A stretch of 51,869 nt of DNA from Lachnospiraceae bacterium (lineage in GTDB: Bacteria > Bacillota > Clostridia > Lachnospirales > Lachnospiraceae). Shown piece after piece: positions 1 through 6,713 of this stretch. The translations under genes were made by a program, and so were the position numbers. The notes under the pieces are model-generated. The model was not told where the DNA came from. It made no database searches and worked only from the letters and a program-made list of their open reading frames with translations. How positions within the stretch are numbered: position 1 is the first letter of the stretch; the number at the start of each line of letters is the position of its first letter. The stretch is from assembly GCA_029338675.1 (NCBI GenBank), contig JAQYAV010000132.1, positions 1 through 51,869 on the forward strand. Direction: 5' to 3'.

Positions 1-89
1 CAAAGCTTTGATGCTGCATAGCATAAATGTCCGATAATATTAGCTTCATTCTCGTTCAGCTTTACAAACGTTTTACGCGATAACAGCAT
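1..89 (-). CDS. tnpB: IS605-family TnpB (RNA-guided endonuclease), 5' end only
   Basis: Partial gene: the first 29 codons, running off the left edge of the window. The peptide has the phrase LNENEANIIGHLCYAASKL, which I recognise as the N-terminus of OrfB/TnpB proteins common in Lachnospiraceae. TnpB proteins are RuvC-type nucleases guided by an RNA from the element's own right end. The start at 89 is chosen because AGGAGG lies a few bases upstream. An in-frame ATG at 188 would begin right at the predicted transcription start and has no ribosome-binding site. The catalytic domain lies outside the window, so whether the gene is intact cannot be judged. Confidence 0.75.
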   Translation of the reverse strand, partial: MLLSRKTFVKLNENEANIIGHLCYAASKL

Positions 90-194
90 AGTATTCCTCC
101 TTATGTCATGGTTTAAAAGCTTCTTTCTGTATTTGGCAAACCTCACATCATACGCACAGATTCTTGAATTCATCAGACCATCTTTCATGTATAT

Positions 195-245
195 AGTATA
201 TCATATTTTCGACTCCACATCAACAAGAAATCGAATATACGTTCG
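195..245 (-). promoter_or_regulatory. tnpB promoter with LexA-like operator
   Basis: On the minus strand a -35 TTGATG (223-218) and an extended -10 TG-A-TATACT (200-195) are separated by 17 bases. Eight bases upstream of the -35, positions 232-245 read CGAATATACGTTCG on the plus strand. This differs by one base from the Firmicute SOS consensus CGAAC-N4-GTTCG. Known: LexA/DinR represses SOS genes through this site in Bacillus and Clostridia. Inferred: tnpB expression may respond to DNA damage. The one mismatch and the upstream position leave this uncertain. Confidence 0.5.
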
Positions 246-253
246 TTTTTTGT

Positions 254-303
254 CAAAAAAAATTGTCCATTCATATATGCGTTCATATATGCAAATGGGC
301 AAT
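254..303 (-). terminator. Terminator inside the IS left end
   Basis: Arms 262-279 and 284-303 form an imperfect 18-base stem. On the minus strand it is followed by a run of eight T. It would stop transcription entering the element from the flanking gene before it reaches the tnpB promoter. Confidence 0.55.
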
Positions 304-399
304 TTAATACATTTATTCACCAATATCATTTTCGCATACGATTGGACTTAACGCTTTCATCTCGGTACTTGAAGAACCGAGGATTCCCGCTTGTCATCC

Positions 400-750
400 T
401 AAAAATACTAATTGTCCTATATAATTATTTACATTTAAGTTTCTTATTAGATGGCAAGAAAAATTTGTTAAATATCCATATGCAAAAGCTAATATTGTTT
501 GAATAACAATTTCAACTACCTTACAATTTTTTCTTAATATTATTACCTGTAATGTAATCTGTATTACACTAAGAAAATTCAACCATCCTCCAAATGTAAA
601 CAAATTGCTTACTAGCGAAATTGAATATGGAATTTATGATACAGGAGAAGTTCCAAGACCTGCTTTGGTTGAAAATGCTACTCCTAAGGATGCTAAAAAT
701 AAACCCACCATAAACAGCATATACTTCCATAAAACGTCATATTTTTTCAT
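400..750 (-). pseudogene. Broken multi-pass membrane protein (YczE/DUF6198-like)
   Basis: Reading from an ATG at 750 gives MKKYDVLWKYMLFMVGLF and then GVAFSTKAGLGTSPVS. A TAA at 636-634 interrupts the frame. The same frame then continues with hydrophobic sequence (FTFGGWLNFLSVIQITLQV, later IVIQTILAFAYGYL) to about 400, where the IS end begins. The pattern of hydrophobic helices with a TKAGLGTSPVS turn is what I know from YczE/YitT-like membrane proteins of unknown function. Two lesions, an internal stop and loss of the C-terminal half, make this a pseudogene. The family assignment is from memory. Confidence 0.65.
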
Positions 751-831
751 ATAAAATTATCCTACTCTATTTTATTATTTTGTTAATTAAATATACTACA
801 TTCAATTACTGTCTGAAATATCTACACACAC

Positions 832-1113
832 TTATAATCCATCATTATAAAGTCGCGTAACTGCAGCATTTGCTTCCTCTGCTTCATGCTTTTTTATAAA
901 ACGATCTCTATCCTCTAATATAGTTATCATTTCATCTACAATCATTTCCTGTGATAGATTAGAATGTCCGTACAAATACCCTAACATTCTAGTAGATGTA
1001 TAATCTGTATTCATATATTTATATGCTATTTCATGGCATAAAGCTTCATTTAAGCCTTTTGAAAGGAGTGCATCGTATACATCTTTACTTTTTTCCGAGC
1101 ATTCTTTATTCAT
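832..1113 (-). CDS. Hypothetical 93-aa helical protein
   Basis: I do not recognise this protein. It is 93 residues, charged, with no signal peptide or membrane segment, and looks mostly helical (for example MIVDEMITILEDRDRFIKKH near residues 58-77). A GAGG motif 7-8 bases upstream of the ATG at 1113 supports the start. It lies downstream of the DUF3737 gene on the same strand, 117 bases apart. That gap holds a 50-base tandem duplication which includes a second copy of its ribosome-binding region. It could be a small regulatory or adaptor protein; nothing in the sequence shows which. Confidence 0.55.
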   Translation of the reverse strand: MNKECSEKSKDVYDALLSKGLNEALCHEIAYKYMNTDYTSTRMLGYLYGHSNLSQEMIVDEMITILEDRDRFIKKHEAEEANAAVTRLYNDGL

Positions 1114-1208
1114 ATTAATACCTCATTCGCTTCTTTGTCATTGTCAAAAGAGCCTTTTTCTTAATTAATACCTCATTTGCTTCTTTATCAGTGTAAAAAG
1201 AGCCTTTT
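1114..1208. repeat. Tandem duplication, 45-base copies at 50-base period
   Basis: Copies at 1114-1158 and 1164-1208 differ at a few positions only. Both carry the GAGG-plus-ATTAAT leader, but only the first is followed by an ATG (that of the 93-aa gene). Because the period is 50 bases, the duplication would shift the frame of any protein read across it. Both copies do read as similar peptide in their own frames (KGSF..DKEANEVL). The block may therefore be the end of a lost upstream gene that once overlapped the 93-aa gene through ATGA. Confidence 0.7.
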
Positions 1209-1230
1209 ATAATAGTAATCTGTCAAATCA

Positions 1231-2103
1231 TTATTCGTGTGTTTTTGAGACTATAATGTTACTACAGTTGATTGTTGTATTATTTTTATTAACGATTTCT
1301 TCTTCAATTAGAAGTTCTCCTATTTCATCAGCAGTTATAGAGCCTTTTAAAGGATTTTTTACACCCTCAATTCTGCCCTTTATAGTTGCTTTTACTTCAC
1401 TTCTTTCAAAAGAAAGATCTGTTTCCTCCATAGTACAGTTTTCAAGTATTAGTCCTTTGCAGTAGCATAATGGCTGCGTACCAATAATTTTACAACGAAC
1501 TAATTTAAGATTTTCAGAATACCACCCTAAATATTCACCTTTTACAATACTGTCTGTAACAGTAACATTTTTGCTGTGCCAGAATGCGTCCTTTGTATCT
1601 AGCAAAGAATTTGTTATAGTCATGTTTTCAACATACTGAAAAGAATATTTTCCCGTTAATTTTAAGTCATCTATTGTTACATTTCTACTTTCAAATAATG
1701 GATATTCCGACTGAATACTTGTAGAGTTTATTATTATATCATTACATCGCCAAAAACATTCTGGAGAAATTACATCACTATTTTTAAGAATTATATTTGA
1801 ACACTCTCTAAGTACCTTTATTCCATACATTTGGCAGTTTGCAATGGTAATATCATTATCATACCAAAGGGCAGCTCTGCATTTATCTGTCATCCTAGAT
1901 GCTTTTATTGTTGCTCCATTTACATGCCAAAATGGGTAACGTAAATTAAAATAACAATCTTCTACTTCTATATTATTACACTCCTTAATGGCTGATTCTC
2001 CATCCAAAGGTCCATCAAATTTGCAATTTCTAACCAGTGTATTGCTTATTCCATATAGTGCTCTTTCCTCGTCTAGTTGTTTATTTTCTACTATTTTATC
2101 CAT
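1231..2103 (-). CDS. DUF3737 family protein (beta-helix-like)
   Basis: This 290-aa protein is built of short repeating strands with regularly placed N, C and D residues (NNIEVEDCYF, NVTIDDLKL, NMTITNSLL, NVTVTDSIV, NLKLVRCKI). That is the look of a right-handed parallel beta-helix. The opening ERALYGI, the block NLRYPFWH and the block KGEYLGWYSENLKLVRCKI match the DUF3737 family as I know it from Clostridia and Bacteroides. There is no signal peptide, so it is probably cytosolic. No enzymatic function is established. The start is supported by AAGGAGA upstream of the ATG. It sits 36 bases downstream of the MATE exporter gene and may be co-transcribed with it. Confidence 0.85.
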   Translation of the reverse strand: MDKIVENKQLDEERALYGISNTLVRNCKFDGPLDGESAIKECNNIEVEDCYFNLRYPFWHVNGATIKASRMTDKCRAALWYDNDITIANCQMYGIKVLRECSNIILKNSDVISPECFWRCNDIIINSTSIQSEYPLFESRNVTIDDLKLTGKYSFQYVENMTITNSLLDTKDAFWHSKNVTVTDSIVKGEYLGWYSENLKLVRCKIIGTQPLCYCKGLILENCTMEETDLSFERSEVKATIKGRIEGVKNPLKGSITADEIGELLIEEEIVNKNNTTINCSNIIVSKTHE

Positions 2104-2139
2104 ATTGTTGTCTCCTTAAATTAATCATATTTATATATA

Positions 2140-3462
2140 TTATTCAGTAAGCTCACATTTTGGTCTAAATATATATAATAGCAGTGATTTAAAAATATTA
2201 TCTGCTATCATACATATCCAGACAGCATTAAGATCTAACAAAAAAATCTTTACACAAATAAATGTAAATACTATTCGTATTCCCCACATACTTCCAGATT
2301 CACACCAAAATATATGTTTTACCTTTCCCATTCCAAAAGATATTCCTTCTAATACAATCATCAAACCAAAAAAAGGTTCTGAAAACGATACTAATCTAAG
2401 CATTTTGCTCCCTAGTAAAGCAACCTCCTTTGAGTTCGTAAATATCTGCATAAAAGGAAAGGCCAGTAAAAACAACAATGTTCCATTTAATACCATAATT
2501 AACAATGTTACAAATATGGCCATCTTTTCTGTTTCTTTTATTTTTTGTATATTTCCTTCTCCAAGCGCATTTCCAACTAATGTGCTAGTTGCAACTCTTA
2601 GTCCATACCCAGGTATATATGCAATTTGTTCTGCCGTTACAGCAATTGAATGAGCAGCAAAAATTGTGGTTCCCATTCCCGATACAATTCCAGCAAATAC
2701 TATGTATCCCAAGCAGCTAACCACTGTTGTTCCAAGGGTTGGTAATCCAATTTTAAGCACCTCTCCCATAATCTTTTTCTCTGGTATTATATCTTTAATT
2801 TCAGGTTTTAATTCTGTTTTACTCAACATAAGCCCAAACATTGCTATTCCGCCTACACCAAAACTTATACATGATGCTATTGCCGCTCCAACTACACCAA
2901 GACTGCATTTATAAATAAATACATAGTTAAGCAAAACATTTAATATATTCTCTGCAACACTAATATACATAGGTGTTTTCGTGTCTTTTGTTGAACGAAT
3001 CATAGCTGCGAATATTCTTGACGATGTTCTAAATACTAAGGTTATACTTGTTATAGAAAAATATAAACTTGCCGGTTTTACAATATCCGCTTCAACTCCC
3101 ATCCAAATTGGAATATATGGGGATAATACTAATGCTACAATTTCAAGAATTATTCCAATGGAAAATGCATATATAATTGATTGTCCTGCTAATTTTTTTA
3201 GTTTTTCTTTATCATCTGCTCCATTTGCTTTTGATGCAAGTGCCAGCATCGCAACTGCAATTGCACCTGGAATCGAATGAATCATCCATCCTATAGTTGT
3301 AGTTGTGCTTACTGCTGCTGTTGCCTTTTCCCCTAACCTACCTACCATAGCTGTATCAACATACTGAAGAAGTGTAGATAATATTTCCTCAAGTATTGTT
3401 GGAATAGATAAGCAAATCAATGTTCTTAGAACAGATTTATAATATTTGTTTTTATTTTCCAT
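2140..3462 (-). CDS. MATE family multidrug/cation efflux transporter
   Basis: 440 aa, about 12 membrane segments, the normal size for a MATE (NorM/DinF-type) antiporter. The N-terminal region has the family pattern PTILEEILSTLLQYVDTAMVGRLG, with the Asp-Thr-Ala-MVG signature at roughly residues 36-42. A second homologous half begins near 235 (GLPTLGTTVVSCLGYIVFAGIVSGMGTTIFAAHSIA). MATE proteins expel drugs or metabolites in exchange for Na+ or H+; the substrate cannot be told from sequence. No good ribosome-binding site precedes the ATG at 3462, but the N-terminus aligns with the family's usual start. Confidence 0.92.
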   Translation of the reverse strand: MENKNKYYKSVLRTLICLSIPTILEEILSTLLQYVDTAMVGRLGEKATAAVSTTTTIGWMIHSIPGAIAVAMLALASKANGADDKEKLKKLAGQSIIYAFSIGIILEIVALVLSPYIPIWMGVEADIVKPASLYFSITSITLVFRTSSRIFAAMIRSTKDTKTPMYISVAENILNVLLNYVFIYKCSLGVVGAAIASCISFGVGGIAMFGLMLSKTELKPEIKDIIPEKKIMGEVLKIGLPTLGTTVVSCLGYIVFAGIVSGMGTTIFAAHSIAVTAEQIAYIPGYGLRVATSTLVGNALGEGNIQKIKETEKMAIFVTLLIMVLNGTLLFLLAFPFMQIFTNSKEVALLGSKMLRLVSFSEPFFGLMIVLEGISFGMGKVKHIFWCESGSMWGIRIVFTFICVKIFLLDLNAVWICMIADNIFKSLLLYIFRPKCELTE

Positions 3463-3630
3463 AATAAAAATATATACTTTTGCATGTCTTTTCTATATGT
3501 TTGACACACAAAAAAACCTTTCTATCTTTTATTCCACTCCAATTACGTTCATGGAAAAACTATATTACATCTTACGATTATATACCAACAATAGCCTAGT
3601 TAGTCAAATGAAATTTTATAAATATAATAA

Positions 3631-3674
3631 AAAAAGATATACATTATATTTTCACACATAAAGTATATCTTTTT
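3631..3674. terminator. AT-rich terminator-like hairpin
   Basis: Perfect 12-base arms AAAAAGATATAC (3631-3642) and GTATATCTTTTT (3663-3674) with A/T tracts at both outer ends. It overlaps the stop of the degenerate frame at 3652-3793 and faces the 5' side of the MATE gene. It could terminate in either direction. Confidence 0.5.
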
Positions 3675-3793
3675 CATTAATATAATTAATAATCTCTCTT
3701 GCTAGCTGCTAGTCAATCTTAATAAAAGCATATTCTGCTGTGTATCCTATGCGTATCTTACAAATTCTATGTACGTAACTTTTTACCTGAGCC
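3652..3793 (-). pseudogene. Decayed coding remnant, product unknown
   Basis: On the minus strand one frame reads AQVKSYVHRICKIRIGYTAEYAFIKID, then TAG, then QLAREIINYINEKDILYV and a TGA stop directly at the hairpin 3631-3674. The composition is protein-like and ends as a real gene would, but I do not recognise the family. It may be the tail of a second degraded gene, or the far end of the HD-GYP remnant next to it. Confidence 0.3.
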
Positions 3794-3839
3794 AAACCTA
3801 TTATTGCTTAATCATCAATAAAATTAAATTTTCCGTCTG

Positions 3840-4041
3840 TTAACTGGAATTGCTATCTTACCAATATCATGTAAGGCAGACGCATTTACAATAAGCTTAA
3901 CTTGTTCTTCAGTCATTTGTATTCAGGATACATTCTCTGCAAATGATACAAAAGAATTCCTGTAAATGTCTTTACTCTCTTAATATGTTCTCCTGACTCA
4001 AGGCTTCTAAACTCAACAACAGAGCTAAGGGCATTAATCAT
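3840..4041 (-). pseudogene. HD-GYP domain phosphodiesterase remnant
   Basis: From an ATG at 4041 (overlapping the antiporter stop as ATGA) the frame reads INALSSVVEFRSLESGEHIKR up to a TGA. One frame over it resumes as TEEQVKLIVNASALHDIGKIA. Together these form the start of an HD-GYP domain, including the His-Asp metal pair of the HDIGK motif. A single lost A in AAATGACT explains the break. The normal N-terminal receiver or sensor domain and the downstream GYP half are absent. HD-GYP enzymes hydrolyse cyclic-di-GMP; this copy cannot be functional. Confidence 0.7.
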
Positions 4042-5219
4042 TTAGAATTATCTAAAAGCTTTTTATAAGATAAATCAATTGCAAAAGCTCCTATTGGAGC
4101 TGTAATAACAATTGAAAGAACTGCAACAGTAAGTACAGTATCACCACAAGAAAAACCAAGTACAAGCGGAATTCCACCAATTGCAGCTTGAACAGTTGCT
4201 TTAGGTGTATATGCAAGCATAGTAAACAATCTTTCCTTTTTCTTTATATTAGTTCCCAATAAGCATATTAAAACTCCAAACATTCTAAATACTAAAGCTC
4301 CCACAATTAATATAATTGCATTCATTCCAACCTTGCTTAAATAACTAATATTAACAGTTGCTCCTACTAACACGAATAAAAATATCTCTGCTGCAACCCA
4401 TATTTTTCCATATTTTGCAGATATTCTTTTAGCCAAAGCTTCTCCCCTTTGTTTTAATCCAATCCCAATAAACATAACTGCAATAAGCGCTGAAAATGTA
4501 ATATTAGTATTCAACATCTCCTCAATAACAACTAATAATAATGAAATACTAAGAATAATAAATACCTTAGATGTATCTCTAACATGGATTTCCTTAAAAT
4601 ATATGGAAAGCATATAGCCTATAAATGTTCCTATTATAATTCCTAGTATTATTGAAACCGGAATATTAACAAAGCTTATAAGTGATGCTGCTTTTCCCTG
4701 CATCATGCCTACAAATGTTGAAAATAAAACAATTACATATACGTCATCAACCGATGCACCAGCAAGAATTAATTGTGGTATTCCCTCCTTAACTCCGTAT
4801 CCTTCATCCATAAGCTTAACCATTCTAGGTACAACTACCGCAGGCGATACTGCCGCTAAAACAGCTCCCAAAACCGCAGCTTCAAGTAAAGATAGTCCCA
4901 TAATTCTTGGAGCAAGCAAAAGCATACCTAGTAATTCAAAACTAGCTGGGACAAAGCACATTAAAAATGCAGGTCGTCCTATTTTTTTTAGTGATGATAA
5001 GTCAAGACCAAGGCCAGCTCTTGTTAGAATTATAATTAAAGCTATTTTTCTAAGCTCCGCGGAAATTCCCAATATACTCTCATCTAACAAATTAAGAACA
5101 TACGGCCCAAGAACAATACCTGTGGCGAGCATTCCTATTAAGCTAGGAAGCTTTATTTTTTGGCAAATCCAACCCATAGACATGCCAAAAATAATAATTA
5201 GTGAAATACTTAATAACAT
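4038..5219 (-). CDS. Cation:proton antiporter (CPA family, NhaP/NHA2-like)
   Basis: 393 aa with about 12-13 membrane segments, in the range of the compact CPA antiporters. The N-terminal GWICQKIKLPSLIGMLATGI block and the later ILAGASVDDVYVIVLFS block (near residues 153-169) are typical. The paired Asp in SVDD marks the ion-binding segment of CPA2/NHA2-like exchangers. These proteins exchange Na+ or K+ for H+ across the cytoplasmic membrane. AAGGAG lies just upstream of the ATG at 5219. The C-terminus has no regulatory TrkA domain. Its stop overlaps the ATG of an HD-GYP remnant. Confidence 0.88.
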   Translation of the reverse strand: MLLSISLIIIFGMSMGWICQKIKLPSLIGMLATGIVLGPYVLNLLDESILGISAELRKIALIIILTRAGLGLDLSSLKKIGRPAFLMCFVPASFELLGMLLLAPRIMGLSLLEAAVLGAVLAAVSPAVVVPRMVKLMDEGYGVKEGIPQLILAGASVDDVYVIVLFSTFVGMMQGKAASLISFVNIPVSIILGIIIGTFIGYMLSIYFKEIHVRDTSKVFIILSISLLLVVIEEMLNTNITFSALIAVMFIGIGLKQRGEALAKRISAKYGKIWVAAEIFLFVLVGATVNISYLSKVGMNAIILIVGALVFRMFGVLICLLGTNIKKKERLFTMLAYTPKATVQAAIGGIPLVLGFSCGDTVLTVAVLSIVITAPIGAFAIDLSYKKLLDNSK

Positions 5220-5685
5220 ATTAATCTCCTTATTTTATGCTCATCTAATGATGTTTTGGGCTTTATGGGCAGTAATAATTGTATAGCTATATGAGATAAT
5301 TGTTATTCTTATAGCATCAATCTCACAATACCTATTTTTGCCTTGTTTGTATATATAACATTTTTTGTCTAAAACCTTGTTTTTACAATAGTCCAAAATA
5401 TCCCCATAAAGTCACATAAATGCTATTTGCATTTAATTATAATACCACAACCATATTTATTCTAACACCATTACATATGATTAGATATGTATTTTTCTTA
5501 AGGATGATAAATGTCTAATATATGCCACTTTGTATCTGTTCCATACAATATATCATCGTCTCGTACCACATTGCTTGGTGTTGCTAATCCTTTATCTCTC
5601 TTTGTGTCTGACCTTTTACAATTATACTTAAATAACCATGATTTTATATGACATTTTTTTCTCCTTGAAATTTTTTATTTTTTTG
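5220..5685. other. Intergenic region with a hydrolase remnant
   Basis: AT-rich stretch between the antiporter start and the tRNA promoter. Apart from the alpha/beta-hydrolase fragment at 5498-5626 I see no intact gene, RNA or repeat in it. Confidence 0.6.
5498..5626 (-). pseudogene. Alpha/beta hydrolase N-terminal remnant
   Basis: The minus-strand frame reads SDTKRDKGLATPSNVVRDDD and ILYGTDTKWHILDIYHP, then a TAA at 5500-5498. This matches the N-terminal segment of the alpha/beta hydrolases (acetyl-esterase/lipase-like) common in Lachnospiraceae, in which TP..V..DDI.YG.D..W..LDVY.P precedes the HGGG oxyanion motif. That motif and the catalytic triad are missing. No start codon with a ribosome-binding site is visible. 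I call it a relic. Confidence 0.6.
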
Positions 5686-5714
5686 TTGACATATTATATG
5701 TATTATACTATAAT
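5686..5714 (+). promoter_or_regulatory. Promoter of the tRNA cluster
   Basis: TTGACA at 5686-5691 and TATAAT at 5709-5714 with a 17-base spacer, a consensus housekeeping sigma promoter 40 bases before the first tRNA. Confidence 0.85.
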
Positions 5715-5753
5715 AACATTTGCGTTGACGATGGGTCACAAATAATACTCCAT

Positions 5754-5828
5754 CGGGGTGTGGCTCAGCTTGGCTAGAGCGCTTGATTTGGGATCAAGAG
5801 GTCGCAGGTTCGAATCCTGTCACCCCGA
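5754..5828 (+). tRNA. tRNA-Pro (anticodon TGG)
   Basis: Cloverleaf with acceptor CGGGGTG/CACCCCG, D-arm GCTC..GAGC, anticodon stem CTTGA/TCAAG around TTTGGGA, and T-loop TTCGAAT. CCA is not encoded. First gene of five sharing one promoter. Confidence 0.97.
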
Positions 5829-5852
5829 CTTAATCATTAAATAAATACCTAT

Positions 5853-5923
5853 GCGGGTGTAGTTCAATGGTAGAACACTAGCCTTCCAAGCTAGATACGT
5901 GGGTTCGATTCCCATCACCCGCT
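5853..5923 (+). tRNA. tRNA-Gly (anticodon TCC)
   Basis: Acceptor GCGGGTG/CACCCGC, anticodon stem CTAGC/GCTAG enclosing CTTCCAA, T-loop TTCGATT. 71 bases, the short form usual for tRNA-Gly. CCA is not encoded. Confidence 0.97.
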
Positions 5924-5949
5924 TTTGTTTCGCAATAGCGAGCACAAAT

Positions 5950-6023
<74 letters not shown>

Positions 6024-6039
6024 TTCAATTATCAATATG

Positions 6040-6113
6040 GTGGGTATGGCGCAGTTGGCTAGCGCGCCAGATTGTGGCTCTGGAGGCCGAGGGTTCGAGT
6101 CCCTCTATCCACC
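6040..6113 (+). tRNA. tRNA-His (anticodon GTG)
   Basis: Acceptor GTGGGTA/TATCCAC, anticodon loop TTGTGGC, T-loop TTCGAGT. An extra G at 6039 opposite C6113 gives the G(-1) identity base required by histidyl-tRNA synthetase. Confidence 0.97.
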
Positions 6114-6137
6114 CTTTAATTATATATAATTTATTAT

Positions 6138-6210
6138 GGGCCACTAGCTCAGTCGGTAGAGCACTTGACTTTTAATCAAGTTGTCGGGGGTTCGATTCCC
6201 CCGTGGCTCA
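6138..6210 (+). tRNA. tRNA-Lys (anticodon TTT)
   Basis: Acceptor GGGCCAC/GTGGCTC, anticodon stem CTTGA/TCAAG around CTTTTAA, T-loop TTCGATT. Last gene of the cluster, followed directly by a terminator. Confidence 0.97.
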
Positions 6211-6217
6211 TTTTTTT

Positions 6218-6242
6218 ATACCCTTTTTTAGGGTATTTTTTT
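6218..6242 (+). terminator. Terminator of the tRNA cluster
   Basis: Stem ATACCC (6218-6223)/GGGTAT (6231-6236) followed by a T run to 6242, eight bases after tRNA-Lys. Confidence 0.85.
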
Positions 6243-6322
6243 ATATGCATCTACTTCTCAACACGGATTGCATCCCGGCAAAGCATTTTTGCTGTATAGA
6301 AAAGCAAAATTTCCCTATACAG

Positions 6323-6366
6323 TAAAAAAGAATACCCTTTTTGATATTCTCTCCAAAGGGTATTCT
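6323..6366 (-). terminator. Terminator after the pcrA-region operon
   Basis: Perfect 12-base arms AGAATACCCTTT (6329-6340) and AAAGGGTATTCT (6355-6366). On the minus strand they are followed by a T tract (6329-6324). A second 8-base stem, CTGTATAG/CTATACAG at 6292-6322, lies just beyond and may back it up. It would end transcription of the 84-aa gene. Confidence 0.8.
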
Positions 6367-6386
6367 CTCTTAAAATAATCGATATT

Positions 6387-6641
6387 CTACTCTTCTGTCT
6401 TCTCCTCAACAGCCTCTTCATCATCCTCATCATCAAAGAAGCTATCATCGAAATCATCATCATAGTCATCAAAATCATCTAAATAATCTGGAGTTAAATA
6501 CTTATATACTGCTACACAGATTCCAACAATAATAGTTAAAACTCCAACAATAAGTGCAAATGAAAGAAACGCATTCTTAGCTTCAGTAATGCACTCTTCC
6601 TCTCTTACTATTTTACAATCTTCACATTTTTTCATAACCAT
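6387..6641 (-). CDS. Small single-pass membrane protein with acidic tail
   Basis: 84 aa of unknown function. The N-terminus carries KKCEDCK, a CxxC pair that could bind a metal or form a disulfide. One membrane helix follows (about residues 25-47, FLSFALIVGVLTIIVGICVA). The C-terminal third is almost entirely Asp and Glu (DDFDDYDDDFDDSFFDDEDD). The start could be 6641 or the Met two codons later at 6635, which is better spaced from GGGTGG. It lies 72 bases downstream of pcrA and is followed by a strong terminator, so it is probably the last gene of that operon. Acidic tails like this are seen in small Lachnospiraceae membrane proteins without known roles. Confidence 0.65.
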   Translation of the reverse strand: MVMKKCEDCKIVREEECITEAKNAFLSFALIVGVLTIIVGICVAVYKYLTPDYLDDFDDYDDDFDDSFFDDEDDEEAVEEKTEE

Positions 6642-6713
6642 TCCACCCTTTCCTAAAATATATATATGATTATATCATAAGTAAAATAACATTTCCATTG
6701 CAAATCAAATTTT

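Larger units (their letters stand above)
1..399 (-). mobile_element. IS200/IS605-type element, left end and start of tnpB
   Basis: Reading leftward on the minus strand, the element begins near 395-399. There the reading frame of a broken membrane-protein gene changes to unrelated sequence. A 21-base imperfect palindrome at 361-381 (CTCGGT..ACCGAG arms, inner CTT/AAG pairs separated from the arms by an unpaired T) follows within about 20 bases, as expected for the subterminal hairpins bound by Y1 transposases. Then come a terminator (254-303), a promoter (195-223) and tnpB. No Y1 transposase tnpA is visible here. The exact tip cannot be fixed without a second copy or an empty site. Confidence 0.6.

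Noticed and set aside
103-351. Open frame of 82 codons on the plus strand at the IS left end
   Set aside because: It covers the terminator, promoter and operator of tnpB, has no ribosome-binding site and no family look.
4705-5286. 193-codon plus-strand frame across the antiporter gene
   Set aside because: Antisense to a clear membrane-protein gene; low-complexity and without a ribosome-binding site.
6251-6478. 75-codon minus-strand frame rich in Met and Ile
   Set aside because: It is another frame through the Asp/Glu tail of the 84-aa gene and through the terminator.
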